Shown piece after piece: positions 37,342 through 47,800 of a DNA stretch of 64,000 nt (its first letter is position 1; each line of letters starts with the position of its first letter). The DNA lies in assembly GCA_965277415.1 (NCBI GenBank), contig CBDICS010000014.1, positions 1 through 64,000 on the forward strand, written 5' to 3'. The notes under the pieces are model-generated. The model did no database searches, was not told the DNA's origin, and saw only the letters and a list, made by a program, of their open reading frames with translations. The translations under genes were made by a program, and so were the position numbers. This DNA comes from JAHDHW01 sp965277415 (lineage in GTDB: Bacteria; Bacteroidota; Bacteroidia; Chitinophagales; Saprospiraceae).

Positions 37342-38475
37342 ATGATGAGTAAAAAAATCGAAATACTAAACCTGGTAATCATTTTAATGATTGCGATCCA
37401 TTTACCTGCGCAAGTAGATGTTGAGAAAAAAGCTAGTTATCAATTTACAATTGACAAAAAAGTAGAATGTACAGAGGTGAAAAGCCAAGATCGTACAGGA
37501 ACTTGCTGGAGTTTTGCAACAGCGTCTTTTTTAGAATCTGAAATGATTCGAAAGGGTAAAGGTACTCATGATCTATCTGAGATGTATGTCGTTCGAAATA
37601 CCTATAGAGATAAAGCTAAGAATTATGTCCTTCGTCAAGGAAAAGCAAATTTTAGTCAAGGTAGTTTATCGCATGACTTAATACGAGTAGCGAAAAGACA
37701 TGGAATTGTCCCAGAATCTATTTATTCAGGCAAACTTGAAGGCGAAGAAAAACACGATCATAGCGAAATGGAAGCTGTATTGAAAGGAATGCTAGATGGC
37801 GTATTGAAAAGAAAGAGATTGAGTCCTAAATGGGCAAAGGCTTTTGATTGTGTGGTTGACACTTATCTTGGAGAAATCCAAGAGGAGTTTACTTATAATG
37901 GAAAAACATATACGCCTAAATCTTTTGCTAATGAAATGGAAATCAATCCGAATGATTATATAAGCATTACTTCTTATACGCATCAGCCATTTTATGAGTC
38001 CTTTGTTTTAGAAATCCCAGATAATTATTCAAATGGTTCTTTTTATAATGTCCCACTTGATGAATTACAGGCTATAGTGGATAATGCTATAAAAAATGGA
38101 TTTTCAGTGGCTTGGGATGGTGATGTCAGTGAAAAAGGATTTTCTGCTAAAAATGGAATAGCTGTCCTCCCAAAGGATGAGAAAAGAAAAGATCTTTTTG
38201 AAACACCTGGAGACGAAGTAAAAGTAACTCAACAAATGCGACAAGAGACTTTTGAGAGCTATGCTACTACTGATGATCATTTAATGCACCTCACTGGAAT
38301 CTCTAAAGATCAAAAAGGGAATCAGTATTATGTGATTAAAAATTCATGGGGAGAACTTAGCGATTATAAAGGATACCTTCACATGTCTTCCGCTTATTTC
38401 GAACTTAAGACAGTAGCTGTAATGGTACATAAAGACGCGATTCCTAGTTCGATTGCTAAAAAACTAGCACTTTGA
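37342..38475 (+). CDS. C1 family cysteine peptidase (bleomycin-hydrolase-like)
   Basis: Papain-fold peptidase of the C1B (bleomycin hydrolase/aminopeptidase C) type, 377 residues. A signal peptide (LNLVIILMIAIHLPAQ) sends it out of the cytoplasm, unlike classic PepC. Catalytic residues are visible: Cys55 in RTGTCWSFAT, His313 in DDHLMHLTGIS and Asn334 in IKNSWGE, with the oxyanion Gln in the family's usual position before Cys55 (Gln49 in KSQDRTG). It is shorter than PepC (about 450 residues), as is common for secreted Bacteroidota members. It would trim peptides outside the cytoplasm. Its 3' end meets a repeat-rich hairpin shared with the tricorn-like gene. Confidence 0.87.
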   Translation: MMSKKIEILNLVIILMIAIHLPAQVDVEKKASYQFTIDKKVECTEVKSQDRTGTCWSFATASFLESEMIRKGKGTHDLSEMYVVRNTYRDKAKNYVLRQGKANFSQGSLSHDLIRVAKRHGIVPESIYSGKLEGEEKHDHSEMEAVLKGMLDGVLKRKRLSPKWAKAFDCVVDTYLGEIQEEFTYNGKTYTPKSFANEMEINPNDYISITSYTHQPFYESFVLEIPDNYSNGSFYNVPLDELQAIVDNAIKNGFSVAWDGDVSEKGFSAKNGIAVLPKDEKRKDLFETPGDEVKVTQQMRQETFESYATTDDHLMHLTGISKDQKGNQYYVIKNSWGELSDYKGYLHMSSAYFELKTVAVMVHKDAIPSSIAKKLAL

Positions 38476-38488
38476 TAGGAGAAGGTAA

Positions 38489-38590
38489 GTCAGGAGGTCA
38501 GAGTAGTCAGGTAAGTCAGATAGCCAGGAGGTCAGAGTTGTCAGAAAGGTCAGGAGACTCTGACTTTCCTGACAACTCTGACCTCCTGAC
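38489..38590. repeat. GTCAGGAGGTCAG repeat and long hairpin (locus E)
   Basis: Contains GTCAGGAGGTCAGAG at 38489-38503 and a second copy at 38523-38537. The segment 38523-38544 pairs with 38569-38590 (21 of 22 positions), and the stem continues inward, so the whole forms a hairpin of roughly 30 imperfect pairs. It lies between the convergent ends of the C1 peptidase gene and the tricorn-like gene and can serve both as terminator. Confidence 0.7.
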
Positions 38591-38608
38591 CACGCTGACT
38601 ATATCCGT

Positions 38609-41600
38609 CTACGGTTTTGTTCTCTCAATAGTTTTTAATAACTCTTTTACTGCAGCTTCTAATTGCTGATCTTTTCCTTTACTCACAATACCTGGATCAT
38701 TTGGTACTTTGATATCTGGTTCCAATTGTTTGTTTTCTAAATAATCACCATCGATATCTACCATACCGACTTGTGGAATTCCGAAGACCATCCCATTTTG
38801 TAAACGTTCCCACCAGACAGCAGTTCCAGTACCGGGAACAGGCATCCCGACTAATTTTCCAATATTTAATGCTTTATAAGTATAAGGAAACATATGAGCA
38901 TCTGAATAATTACTTTCACTCATTACGACAACTGAAGGTTTAGACCATTTGAATTGAGGCTCATTGCCGAGATCTTGATCCCGAGGCATAAAGGTTATAT
39001 AGTTTTTACCATTAAGAAAAGTGGCTAAATCATCATGTAACCATCCTCCACCATTAAATCGGGTATCAACAATCAGCGCTTCTTTATCATTGTTTTTTCC
39101 AAGTACTTCATCATAGACTGTTCGGTAACTTCGATCATTCATACTTCTTACATGAACATAACCTACTTTTCCACCGGAGAGTTCTTCCACTTCTTTTCGA
39201 CAATTCTCGACCCAACGTTTGTAGCGCAATTGATTTTCTGCACCGAGAGAGATCGGTTTTACGGTTTCTTCCCAACGTTCATTTGTCTCAGGATTGAATA
39301 AAGAGAGCAAGGTATTCTTATCCCTTTTACGATTTAGTAATTTATAATGATTGCTTGAAGCGGTAATTGCAATGCCATCTATTTTTTCGATAATTACCCC
39401 TGATTTGACCTTAGAATCATTTTTGACAAGCGGTCCTTTATCCATTACTTCTACTACTTTTAAACCATCGCCTGTATAATTATGATCATAAAAAAGACCT
39501 AGGCATGCCGTAGCATCTCCATTTTCGACATTTGCGCGATAGCGTGCTCCAGTATGAGAAGCATTTAGTTCACCTAGCATTTCGCTGAGCATCTCTGCAA
39601 AATCATGATTGTTATTGATATGTGGTAAGAATCGAGCATATTCTTTTTTGTAAAAATCCCATTTAACTTCGTGTAGATTTATCTTATAAAATTTCTTTTC
39701 TACTTGCCTCCAGATGTGTTCAAAAAGATAGGCTCTTTCTTTGGCTTCTGCCAAGATCATTTCACCCTTTACTCCGATTGTTTTTTGTTTTCCATCCTTA
39801 GCATTGATCTTTGAAATCTTGCCCCCTGATAAGATAAATAAATTCTTATCTTCTTTATCAGCTATGATCTGCCCCCCGTTAGGGCTTCCAAGTTTGGTTA
39901 GTATTTTAGTTTCTCTAGTCCTTAAATCTGTTTTCCACAGGTCAAATCCTTTTTCAAATCTAGCGAGGTAATATAGAAATTTTCCATCTTTTGATATATA
40001 AGCACTGGATAGGGTAGAGGAGTGAATCGTTAATTTTGTAGTACGATCTTCAATATTGTCTAATTCGATTTTAATAGGATCGATTTTCTTATCGGCTTTA
40101 TTTTTGGCAGTTTTTTTATCTTTCTCACCTTCCTCCTCCTCTTCATCAGTATCTTTTTCCGCTTCTTTTAAAAGCTCATACTCTTCTTCAGTTAATCTGA
40201 ATTTATCATAAGCATCTTGAGTGAAAAACATTCCATAGACATCTATTTGTCCTCCCCAACTTCCGTGGTTTTTCATACCATCTTTATTCGAGACCCAAAG
40301 CATCATTTTTCCATCCATCATCCAGGTTGGAGCATATGCGCCATAACCACTTTTTGTCAAATCTATAATTTCACCACCTTGAGCACTAATTAAACCTACT
40401 TGATCAGTCCACCTTTTTTCTGGGAGAAAATTGACGAGAAACCATTTACCATCAGGAGACCAATCGTAATGCTGATCACCATCAGAGTAAGAGTAATTTT
40501 TATGCTTAGGCATAATTTCTCTGACTTTTTTTGAGACTAAATTTATCACTTTAAGTGCTGTTCGTTCTTCTAAGAAAGCAACCTCTTTTCCATCCGGTGA
40601 ATAAGAAGGCTGAAAAGTTTCTTTATCCGTTTTTAAAATAACCTCCTCTTTCAAAATAGTAGAATTGAAAAAATACTTTTCTGCTTCGCGTCCTATAGAA
40701 GTTTGATAAAGGTTCCAACTACCATCTCTTTCTCCAGCATAGAGGACAGATCGTCCATCAGGACTGAATTGTATATTTCGTTCCTGCTCTGGTGTTTGAG
40801 TTATTCGCTTGGTTGTACCTTCCTTTACGGAACTCACAAAAACTTCACCTCTTACAATATAAGCGACTTCCTTTCCATTTGGAGAAAGTGCCATATCCGT
40901 AACATCTCCCTTAATAGAAACAATTTTTTCTTCATTATATCTTTCATCTGTTGCGATTTGTATAGCAACCTTTGAAGGTTTTGATCCAGGAGTCATTAGG
41001 TATAGTTCTCCATTATAACTAAAGCAAAGTTTATCATTATCACTTGCTGATAGATAACGAATAGGATGATCCTTTAAGGAGGTGATTTGAGTCGAACTTG
41101 AAGGATTATTGAGATCCATTTTAAAAATATTAAATGAACCCGTCTCTTCTGATAAATAATAAATTGATTTTTGATCTGCGGAAAAAACCGGATTCCGATC
41201 TTCTCCATTAAAACTAGATAGCATCTTAAATTCTTGACTTTTTACATTATAAGACCAAATATCTCTAGTGACAGAAGAAGTATGGTGTTTCCTAAATGAA
41301 TCCTCATAGCCTTTTCTATCATGGAACACTAACATACTTCCATCTTTAGAGTATTTTGCATCTTGGGCAGGAGTAGTCAGAACTTGACTTACCCTTCCTC
41401 CATTTGATGGGACTTGATATAATTCCGGTAAAACACCAGAAGGAAATTGTTGATTTAGCGCAGCATCTAATCGACTTGAACTAAAAGTGATACTGGTATT
41501 GTCTGCGGTGAAATCTGAAGGATAATCATTAGCAGAATGATAAGTCAAGCGATGTGCTTTCCCTCCTGAAGCATTCATCACATAGACATCAAAATTGCCA

Positions 41601-41857
41601 TAACGATTAGATGCAAAAGCAATTTTATTTCCATCGTGTGACCAGACAGGCATATAATCGTGTGCTTCATGAAGCGTCAATGGAATAGCAGCGCCTCCAT
41701 TAGCATTGACTTTATATAAATCTCCTTGATAAGTAAATACTATAGTATTTCCATCAGGAGAAATGCTTGGGTACCGCATCCATAATGGATCATCTTGTGC
41801 CATTAATAGAGCCAAAAAGCACTGAGATAAAAGTAGTGTGTAAAATAATTTTTGCAT
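38609..41857 (-). CDS. Tricorn-like S41 peptidase with TolB/WD40 propellers
   Basis: Secreted protein of 1082 residues with a signal peptide (FYTLLLSQCFLALLMAQ). The N-terminal two thirds are beta-propeller repeats of the TolB/PD40 kind (SPDGNTIVFTYQGDLY, WSHDGNKIAFASN, SPDGKEVAFLE, SPDGKWFLVN), as in tricorn proteases. An acidic lysine-rich insertion (DTDEEEEEGEKDKK) follows at about 575-600. The C-terminal part has a tricorn C1-like region (LFEHIWRQVEKKFY), a PDZ domain (VMDKGPLVKNDSKVKSG) and an S41 peptidase domain with the serine in SESNYSDAHMF. Such enzymes degrade oligopeptides, here in the periplasm or at the cell surface. Flanked on both sides by copies of one repeat family. Confidence 0.88.
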   Translation of the reverse strand: MQKLFYTLLLSQCFLALLMAQDDPLWMRYPSISPDGNTIVFTYQGDLYKVNANGGAAIPLTLHEAHDYMPVWSHDGNKIAFASNRYGNFDVYVMNASGGKAHRLTYHSANDYPSDFTADNTSITFSSSRLDAALNQQFPSGVLPELYQVPSNGGRVSQVLTTPAQDAKYSKDGSMLVFHDRKGYEDSFRKHHTSSVTRDIWSYNVKSQEFKMLSSFNGEDRNPVFSADQKSIYYLSEETGSFNIFKMDLNNPSSSTQITSLKDHPIRYLSASDNDKLCFSYNGELYLMTPGSKPSKVAIQIATDERYNEEKIVSIKGDVTDMALSPNGKEVAYIVRGEVFVSSVKEGTTKRITQTPEQERNIQFSPDGRSVLYAGERDGSWNLYQTSIGREAEKYFFNSTILKEEVILKTDKETFQPSYSPDGKEVAFLEERTALKVINLVSKKVREIMPKHKNYSYSDGDQHYDWSPDGKWFLVNFLPEKRWTDQVGLISAQGGEIIDLTKSGYGAYAPTWMMDGKMMLWVSNKDGMKNHGSWGGQIDVYGMFFTQDAYDKFRLTEEEYELLKEAEKDTDEEEEEGEKDKKTAKNKADKKIDPIKIELDNIEDRTTKLTIHSSTLSSAYISKDGKFLYYLARFEKGFDLWKTDLRTRETKILTKLGSPNGGQIIADKEDKNLFILSGGKISKINAKDGKQKTIGVKGEMILAEAKERAYLFEHIWRQVEKKFYKINLHEVKWDFYKKEYARFLPHINNNHDFAEMLSEMLGELNASHTGARYRANVENGDATACLGLFYDHNYTGDGLKVVEVMDKGPLVKNDSKVKSGVIIEKIDGIAITASSNHYKLLNRKRDKNTLLSLFNPETNERWEETVKPISLGAENQLRYKRWVENCRKEVEELSGGKVGYVHVRSMNDRSYRTVYDEVLGKNNDKEALIVDTRFNGGGWLHDDLATFLNGKNYITFMPRDQDLGNEPQFKWSKPSVVVMSESNYSDAHMFPYTYKALNIGKLVGMPVPGTGTAVWWERLQNGMVFGIPQVGMVDIDGDYLENKQLEPDIKVPNDPGIVSKGKDQQLEAAVKELLKTIERTKP

Positions 41858-42000
41858 AATCGTTTAATTAATGGTACTGATTGAATTGGTTTAATTTACT
41901 GTACCGAATATATAATTTAAACGATGAAATGGAGTAGGAATTAGATCAATGTAGAGATTTGGTCGATAGAATTGATTAGATAGGGGAGTGTGTTAGGTAG

Positions 42001-42075
42001 TCAGGAGGTCAGAGTGGTCAGGAGGTCAGATGGTCAGGAGGTCAGAATTATGCGTTGACTATCCTGACCTCCTGA
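42001..42075. repeat. GTCAGGAGGTCAG repeat array (locus F)
   Basis: Three direct copies of TCAGGAGGTCAG (42001, 42018, 42034) and one inverted copy at 42064-42075. Any direct copy can pair with the inverted one over 12 bp; the nearest pairing makes a hairpin directly behind the stop codon of the downstream SusD gene. Same family as at 38.5 kb; the two loci bracket the tricorn-like gene. Confidence 0.7.
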
Positions 42076-42078
42076 TAT

Positions 42079-43395
42079 TTATCTATTCCATCCTACTTTA
42101 TCTTCAAATATATTTATAGATGTTAAAGCTGGGGCATTAGAGTTAAACTGATATTCATCAGAACTATAATGCCAACGAACTGGAATCGTAGTACCCGAGA
42201 TTGGAGTAAGTTGAGGAAATTTAGTCCGACGCCAATCTGTATAAGCTTCTGCTTGTAAAAACATAGCGATATATTTTTGAGTCATAATGAATTCAAGTGT
42301 AAGCTCACCTGGAGATGGAATAAAATTTTCTTGGTTGACATAGCTATCATATGCTTGTTGATCTAAACCCAATCTATCAAAGGATGCTTTTATACCATTA
42401 AGTAATGCATCGTAAGCTAATTGTGTTCCACCAGAATTTAACCTCACATCTGTTTCTGCAATGATAAATTGCATTTCCCGATAAGTAATTAATTCTTCAT
42501 TAAAATCTGGTTTTAAATAAGTGTGATTTGTTGTAAATACCTGATCCATTACAGCAAGTCTTAAAGAATCATTCAGACTGTTCAATAAGTTGCGCATTGT
42601 AGGGTGAAATTCAATATCTCCGGTTCTATCTCTATTGAAACGATACCAGTTTGCAGCGCTGTTAGCGTCAGGGTATTGAAAACTTAAGTTTTGATTTGAA
42701 GAAGTAAAAGCAGCTATTGCTTCAGTCATAGCACCTTCATAATCTTTGTAATGTAATAAGCCCCTTGCTTTGATCGCGTGTGCGGTTTTAACCCATAAGT
42801 CTATATCGCCTTTATTAAAAACATCATCGTCACTTGGGTTAAAAAGACCTGCAGGCCCATCAAAGAGGAGTAATGCTTCATCTAATAATTGGTAAATCGT
42901 TTCATAAATATCCAATTGAGAATCATAGATTGGATTGATATTATCAAAACCTTTTAAAGCATCAGTATATGGCATGTCGTCCCATACATCAGTGGCCATC
43001 ATTAGCGTATAGGCTTCTAGAACATTGAGAACACCAATATAATGATGGAACTCCTGGGCAAGTGCTGTTTTTTTTGCTAGGTTGATTTCATTTAAAATAT
43101 CTTCATAAACAATCCTCCAAGAAGTGTTGAATCGATTAGGCGTTAATCCAGTATACTGATTGAATGAAAAATAAGATCGAGCGACCCCTTCAATTTGTTG
43201 AATGAGTAAACTACTTTGTCTAGAGAATTCTCCACCATGCAAATCTGCTAATGCAATTTGAATTGCTGGAAGTTGAGCATTGACGGGAACGGTTAGAGAT
43301 GCATTAGGATCAGCATTAATATCTTCACCGATATATTTTTCACAGCTAGTAAATAAGATGATTATAAAAAGGAAGGACAATATTTTTAAATTCAC
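42079..43395 (-). CDS. SusD/RagB-family nutrient-binding lipoprotein, second copy
   Basis: Outer-membrane lipoprotein of 438 residues, SusD-like, with a lipobox LFTSC (Cys18). Conserved stretches shared with the upstream paralogue include VPVNAQLPAIQIALAD, FNQYTGLTPNRF, ANWYRFNRDRTGDIEFHP and VRWHYSSDEY. SusD proteins sit as lids on SusC channels and bind oligosaccharides or peptides. The two paralogues are the same length and clearly more than half identical by eye. This copy is separated from the first by 99 bp containing a strong terminator, so its expression may be lower or separately controlled. Substrate unknown. Confidence 0.9.
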   Translation of the reverse strand: MNLKILSFLFIIILFTSCEKYIGEDINADPNASLTVPVNAQLPAIQIALADLHGGEFSRQSSLLIQQIEGVARSYFSFNQYTGLTPNRFNTSWRIVYEDILNEINLAKKTALAQEFHHYIGVLNVLEAYTLMMATDVWDDMPYTDALKGFDNINPIYDSQLDIYETIYQLLDEALLLFDGPAGLFNPSDDDVFNKGDIDLWVKTAHAIKARGLLHYKDYEGAMTEAIAAFTSSNQNLSFQYPDANSAANWYRFNRDRTGDIEFHPTMRNLLNSLNDSLRLAVMDQVFTTNHTYLKPDFNEELITYREMQFIIAETDVRLNSGGTQLAYDALLNGIKASFDRLGLDQQAYDSYVNQENFIPSPGELTLEFIMTQKYIAMFLQAEAYTDWRRTKFPQLTPISGTTIPVRWHYSSDEYQFNSNAPALTSINIFEDKVGWNR

Positions 43396-43420
43396 AGCAA
43401 TTTATTTTTGATTTATTATT

Positions 43421-43458
43421 AAAAAACCTCCTCTAACTTGAAATCAAGTTAAAGGAGG
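43421..43458 (-). terminator. Rho-independent terminator between the two SusD genes
   Basis: On the minus strand a stem CCTCCTTTAACTTG (43458-43445) pairs with CAAGTTAGAGGAGG (43440-43427, one G-T pair), with a 4-base loop, and is followed by TTTTTT (43426-43421). This is a textbook intrinsic terminator placed directly after the first SusD gene. Confidence 0.85.
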
Positions 43459-43494
43459 CCATTATATCTATTAAGATAAATTCATTTTATCTTT

Positions 43495-44811
43495 TTATTG
43501 ATTCCAACCAACTCGATTGGTAAAGATATCAATTTCTGTTTCTGAAGGAGAGTTGGAATTGAATAAATATTCATCAGAACTGTAATGCCATCTTACAGGA
43601 ACAGCCGTTCCAGAAACTGGTGTTAAAGCAGGAATATTAGTTCTTCTCCAATCGCTATATACTTCAGGTTGTAAGAACATAGCAATGTACTTTTGAGTCA
43701 TAATATCTTCTAAAGTAACAGAACCAACTGCAGGAATATTTCCTATAGCGATATATGCATCATAGTCATCCTGGCTTAGACCTAAGCGATCAAAAGAAGC
43801 TCGGATACCATTAATCATTGCATCATAACCAACTTGAGTACTACCGTTTAATTCAAAATCCGCTTCAGCAATTAGAAATTGCATTTCACGATAAGAGATC
43901 ATTTCTTGTAAAAAGTTAGGTACTAAGTATGTATGATCTGTAACAAATACTTGATCCATAACAGCTAGTCTTAGTGTATCATTCATTCCAGTCATCAACT
44001 CACGCATATGTGGGTGAAATTCAATATCTCCAGTTCTATCTCTGTTAAAGCGATACCAGTTTCCAGCAGCATTAGCATCAGGATATTGGAATGCTAAATT
44101 ATCAGCAGCAGAACCAAAAGAAGCCATTGCTTCAGACATTGCACTAGCATAATCCTTATTATGCAATAAACCTCTGGCTTTAATTGCATGTGCTGCATTT
44201 ACCCAACTTGTTGCATTACCACCATAAAATACATCATCATCACTTGGAGCAACTGCACCTGGAGGGCCTTCTAAAAGAGCGATTCCTTCATCAAGCAATT
44301 TTGTGATACTTGCATAGATAGAAGCTTGTGTATCGTAAGCTGGATTAGTAGATTCTAGTCCTTTAAAAGCATCTTCATAAGGCATGTTATCCCAAACGTC
44401 AGTAGCTATCATCAAAGTATAAGCTTCCATAACATTTAAGACACCTGTATAATGGTTGAAACCATCAGCAGCAGTAGAAACTTTTGCAATTTGAATCTCA
44501 TTTAAAACATTTTCGTAAACATTCTGCCATGCATCATCAAATCGGTTAGGCGTTAATCCTGTGTATTGATTAAACGCTACCCATTGACGAGCTACGCCCT
44601 CTGTTTGCTGAGTCAGCATACTACCAAACCTGGAAAAGTCACCACCATAAACATCCGCTAAAGCGATTTGTATAGCAGGCAATTGAGCATTTACTGGAAC
44701 AGTAGTAGGGTTATTAGGGTCGGCATTAATATCTCCGCCGACAAAATCTTCGCAACTAGTAAAACTGGCTGCGATCAAAATCATTAAAAAATATTTGGTA
44801 TAATATTTCAT
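43495..44811 (-). CDS. SusD/RagB-family nutrient-binding lipoprotein, first copy
   Basis: 438-residue SusD-like outer-membrane lipoprotein with lipobox SFTSC (Cys20), starting 12 bp after the SusC stop codon. It shares the paralogue's conserved blocks, including GWNQ at the very C-terminus (GWNR in the other). SusD helical scaffold features (TPR-like pairs with NVMEAYTLMIATDVWDNMPY and ATSWVNAAHAIKARGLL) are visible. As the SusD next to SusC it is probably the lid of that transporter. Sequence classes like this one, with the SusD_2-type domain, are often found with peptide or other non-glycan uptake; in this window no glycoside hydrolases flank the pair, peptidases do. Confidence 0.92.
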   Translation of the reverse strand: MKYYTKYFLMILIAASFTSCEDFVGGDINADPNNPTTVPVNAQLPAIQIALADVYGGDFSRFGSMLTQQTEGVARQWVAFNQYTGLTPNRFDDAWQNVYENVLNEIQIAKVSTAADGFNHYTGVLNVMEAYTLMIATDVWDNMPYEDAFKGLESTNPAYDTQASIYASITKLLDEGIALLEGPPGAVAPSDDDVFYGGNATSWVNAAHAIKARGLLHNKDYASAMSEAMASFGSAADNLAFQYPDANAAGNWYRFNRDRTGDIEFHPHMRELMTGMNDTLRLAVMDQVFVTDHTYLVPNFLQEMISYREMQFLIAEADFELNGSTQVGYDAMINGIRASFDRLGLSQDDYDAYIAIGNIPAVGSVTLEDIMTQKYIAMFLQPEVYSDWRRTNIPALTPVSGTAVPVRWHYSSDEYLFNSNSPSETEIDIFTNRVGWNQ

Positions 44812-44823
44812 GTTTGTCCAATT

Positions 44824-47800
44824 TTAAAAGTTAAAGGAAAGTTTAAAGATAACTGTACGTGTACTTGGCATATTGAAATAGTCAAAACCTTGACCATTAC
44901 CAGTACCTGTTAAACTAGTTTCTGGATCAATACCATCATAGTCAGATTTGTACCAAAGGTTTCTTCCTGAAATACCGAAAGTACCACCCTTCATCATTTT
45001 GTATGGCTTGAAACGGTAAGAAACACCTACTTCTCTTAATCTAACCCATCCACCATCTTGTACAAATTGCTCTCCTACTGCACCGAATCCACCTAGAGAA
45101 GAAGTCCAGTAATTATGATCTCTTACTACAGGAATATTATTTGCTGAACCATCAGATAAAACACCTGCAATTGGAGCTGGCGTTTCTACACGAGTTTCTG
45201 CAGTCAATTGTGATCGACCAAAGAAAGATAATGCCCAAGCTGTACCATTCCAAAGATCACCACCTTCTCTCCAGTCTAATAAGAAGTTAAGAGAGAAGTT
45301 TTTATAAGTAAGGTTATTATTCCATCCTAAAATAAAATCTGGATTAGGATTTCCAATAGCTCTTTGTTTTGGATCAACTGCTTCGTATCCATATTCTGGT
45401 GAATTAGGATCATCATTGATTACAACTGGACCACCAGGAATATTCAAATCTGTATCTGCATCTGTTCCTGCATTTTGTCTCAAATAAGCACCACCGAAGA
45501 TCGCACCATATTGATTACCTTCTACAAGATATGTACCTGCACTATTAAAACCAGCTAAGAAAAGTCTTTCAATACCAGGAGCTAGTTTGTTTACTATACT
45601 TTCTGATTTTGTAAAGTTCACTTGAGTATTCCAAGAGAAATCTTGGGTTTGAACTGGAGTAGCACTCAAAGTAAGTTCAATACCTTGAGAAGTCATCTCT
45701 CCTGAGTTTAACCATACGTTTGTATATCCAGTAGAAGGCGTCAAAGAAGCATTCAAGATCGCATCTTTTGTTTTTCTTTGGTATACTGTTACGTCTAATC
45801 CTAATTTTCCATTTAAGAATCTTAAATCTAAACCAGCTTCAAGTGTAGTTGATAATTCTGGTGTCAATTCAGGGTTTCCTAAGAGAGAAGACTGATCAAA
45901 ACCTGAAACACCAGAAATTGGGAATGTAATATTATCACCCCATCCGTCTCCTATAGAAGGAGAAACGAAAACAGAAGAAGTTGAATAAGCATTAGGAGGT
46001 GGAGCACCTACCTGAGCAAAAGACAATCTCAATTTTCCAAAAGACAAAAGATTAGAGTTCGTATTCATTATTTCTGAAAATACAAAAGATAATGAAGCAG
46101 AAGGGTAGAAGAATCCAGTATTTGAAAGAACAAAATCTTTTGGATTTCCTAATCTTGAATCATAATCTTGTCGAGCACTTACAGTAAGGTATAACATGTT
46201 GTCATAGTTTCCTTCGATTTGTCCAAAGAATCCCATAGATCGGTATCTAGTTACATTTTCGAAAGAAGATAAACTTGTAGCATTACTAATATCCAGGAAA
46301 CCTGGGAATACTAAACCTGTAGCATCTACTGTAGTCTGGTGATTGTTAAATGAAAAAGCATTCACACCAGCAACATAATTCAAAGAGAAATTATCAGAAA
46401 GATCACCACCACCTAAGATATTAAAGTAGTTATCAAACTGTTGTGTATTAAACTCATCATGAGAGATCGCACCACTTGCATTTGTTCTTGAATTGATTTC
46501 AAATACTTGTTTTCTACTATCACTAGTAAGGTCATAACCAATATTCAAACCAAAACCTACCCAATTATTAATGGTATAATCTACTTTTACATTACCAAAA
46601 GTTCTATTGACATCTTCAGTACCTAGTGTATTATTAACAGTCCAATAAGGATTGTCATATCCACCACCACCACGATAGTTTCTTTGTTGGAAATCAGGGA
46701 ATTGATAAGCAGAAACTTCATTTACAGCATCTTCAGGATCAAAACCATTTGTATTATCAAAAGAAATAGGCGTTCTTAACATACCTAATAAAAGACCAGA
46801 AGTATTTGATCCTTGCTGAACTCTTACGTACTCAGATTTAGTATAATTGACAGAACCAGAAATACTAAGGTTATCAGTAGGGTTAATAGAAGAAGCTAAT
46901 TTTACTGTTCTTCTATCATATTCGTTATTTGGTACTACACCTTCAGAAGTCAAATTAGAACCAGAAAGTCTAAAAGAAGCGATCTGTCCACCACCTGATA
47001 AAGCTAAAGAAGTCGTACTTGTAACGCCTGTTTGGAAAAACGGATCTACATTATTATAAACATTTGCAGGTTGTCCATCTCCAGTACCAGAAGTTACTAA
47101 GAAACCATTCGGGTCAAATTTGTATGTACCGTCATTAAAGAATGCACCAGCAGCAGGAGCATCAGGGTGATTTGGATCATTAGAATATTCTAGATCAGTA
47201 ATTCTTGGTCCCCAAGAAGTAGAAGAACCTGTACTTGGATCACGGTAACTACCTGCCCATCCTTGAGCAAACTCGTTTTGTAAATCAATCGTAGAAGTAA
47301 TTTCGTCAAAAGCAAGAGACTGACTAAAGTTTACTTCAAAATTAGTTCCTGCTTTTCCTTTTTTAGTTGTAATTAAAACCACTCCTGTAGAACCAGCAGT
47401 TCCATAAAGTGCAGTTGCAGCAGCTCCCTTCAAGATATTAATAGATTCAATATCATCAGGATTTAAATCCATCAATCTATTAGAAGCAGCAGTACCTGCT
47501 GTAGAAGCTTGAGAAAGTAACGTCTCATTATTTGTTCTTACACCATCAATTACAATTAAAGGTTGGTTGTCTCCTACAAAAGATGATACACCACGAATCA
47601 AAATTCGCGAGCCACCTCCAGCAGAACCAGAAGCACGTGTAACTTGTATACCAGCAGCCTTTCCAACAAGGGCATCTACTGGATTACTTGCACCTGATCG
47701 CGAAATATCATCGCCATCGACTTTTTGTACAGCATAACCTAGTGCTTTTTCACTACGCTTTACACCTAATGCGGTTACAACCGCTTCTTGGAGAAGAACT

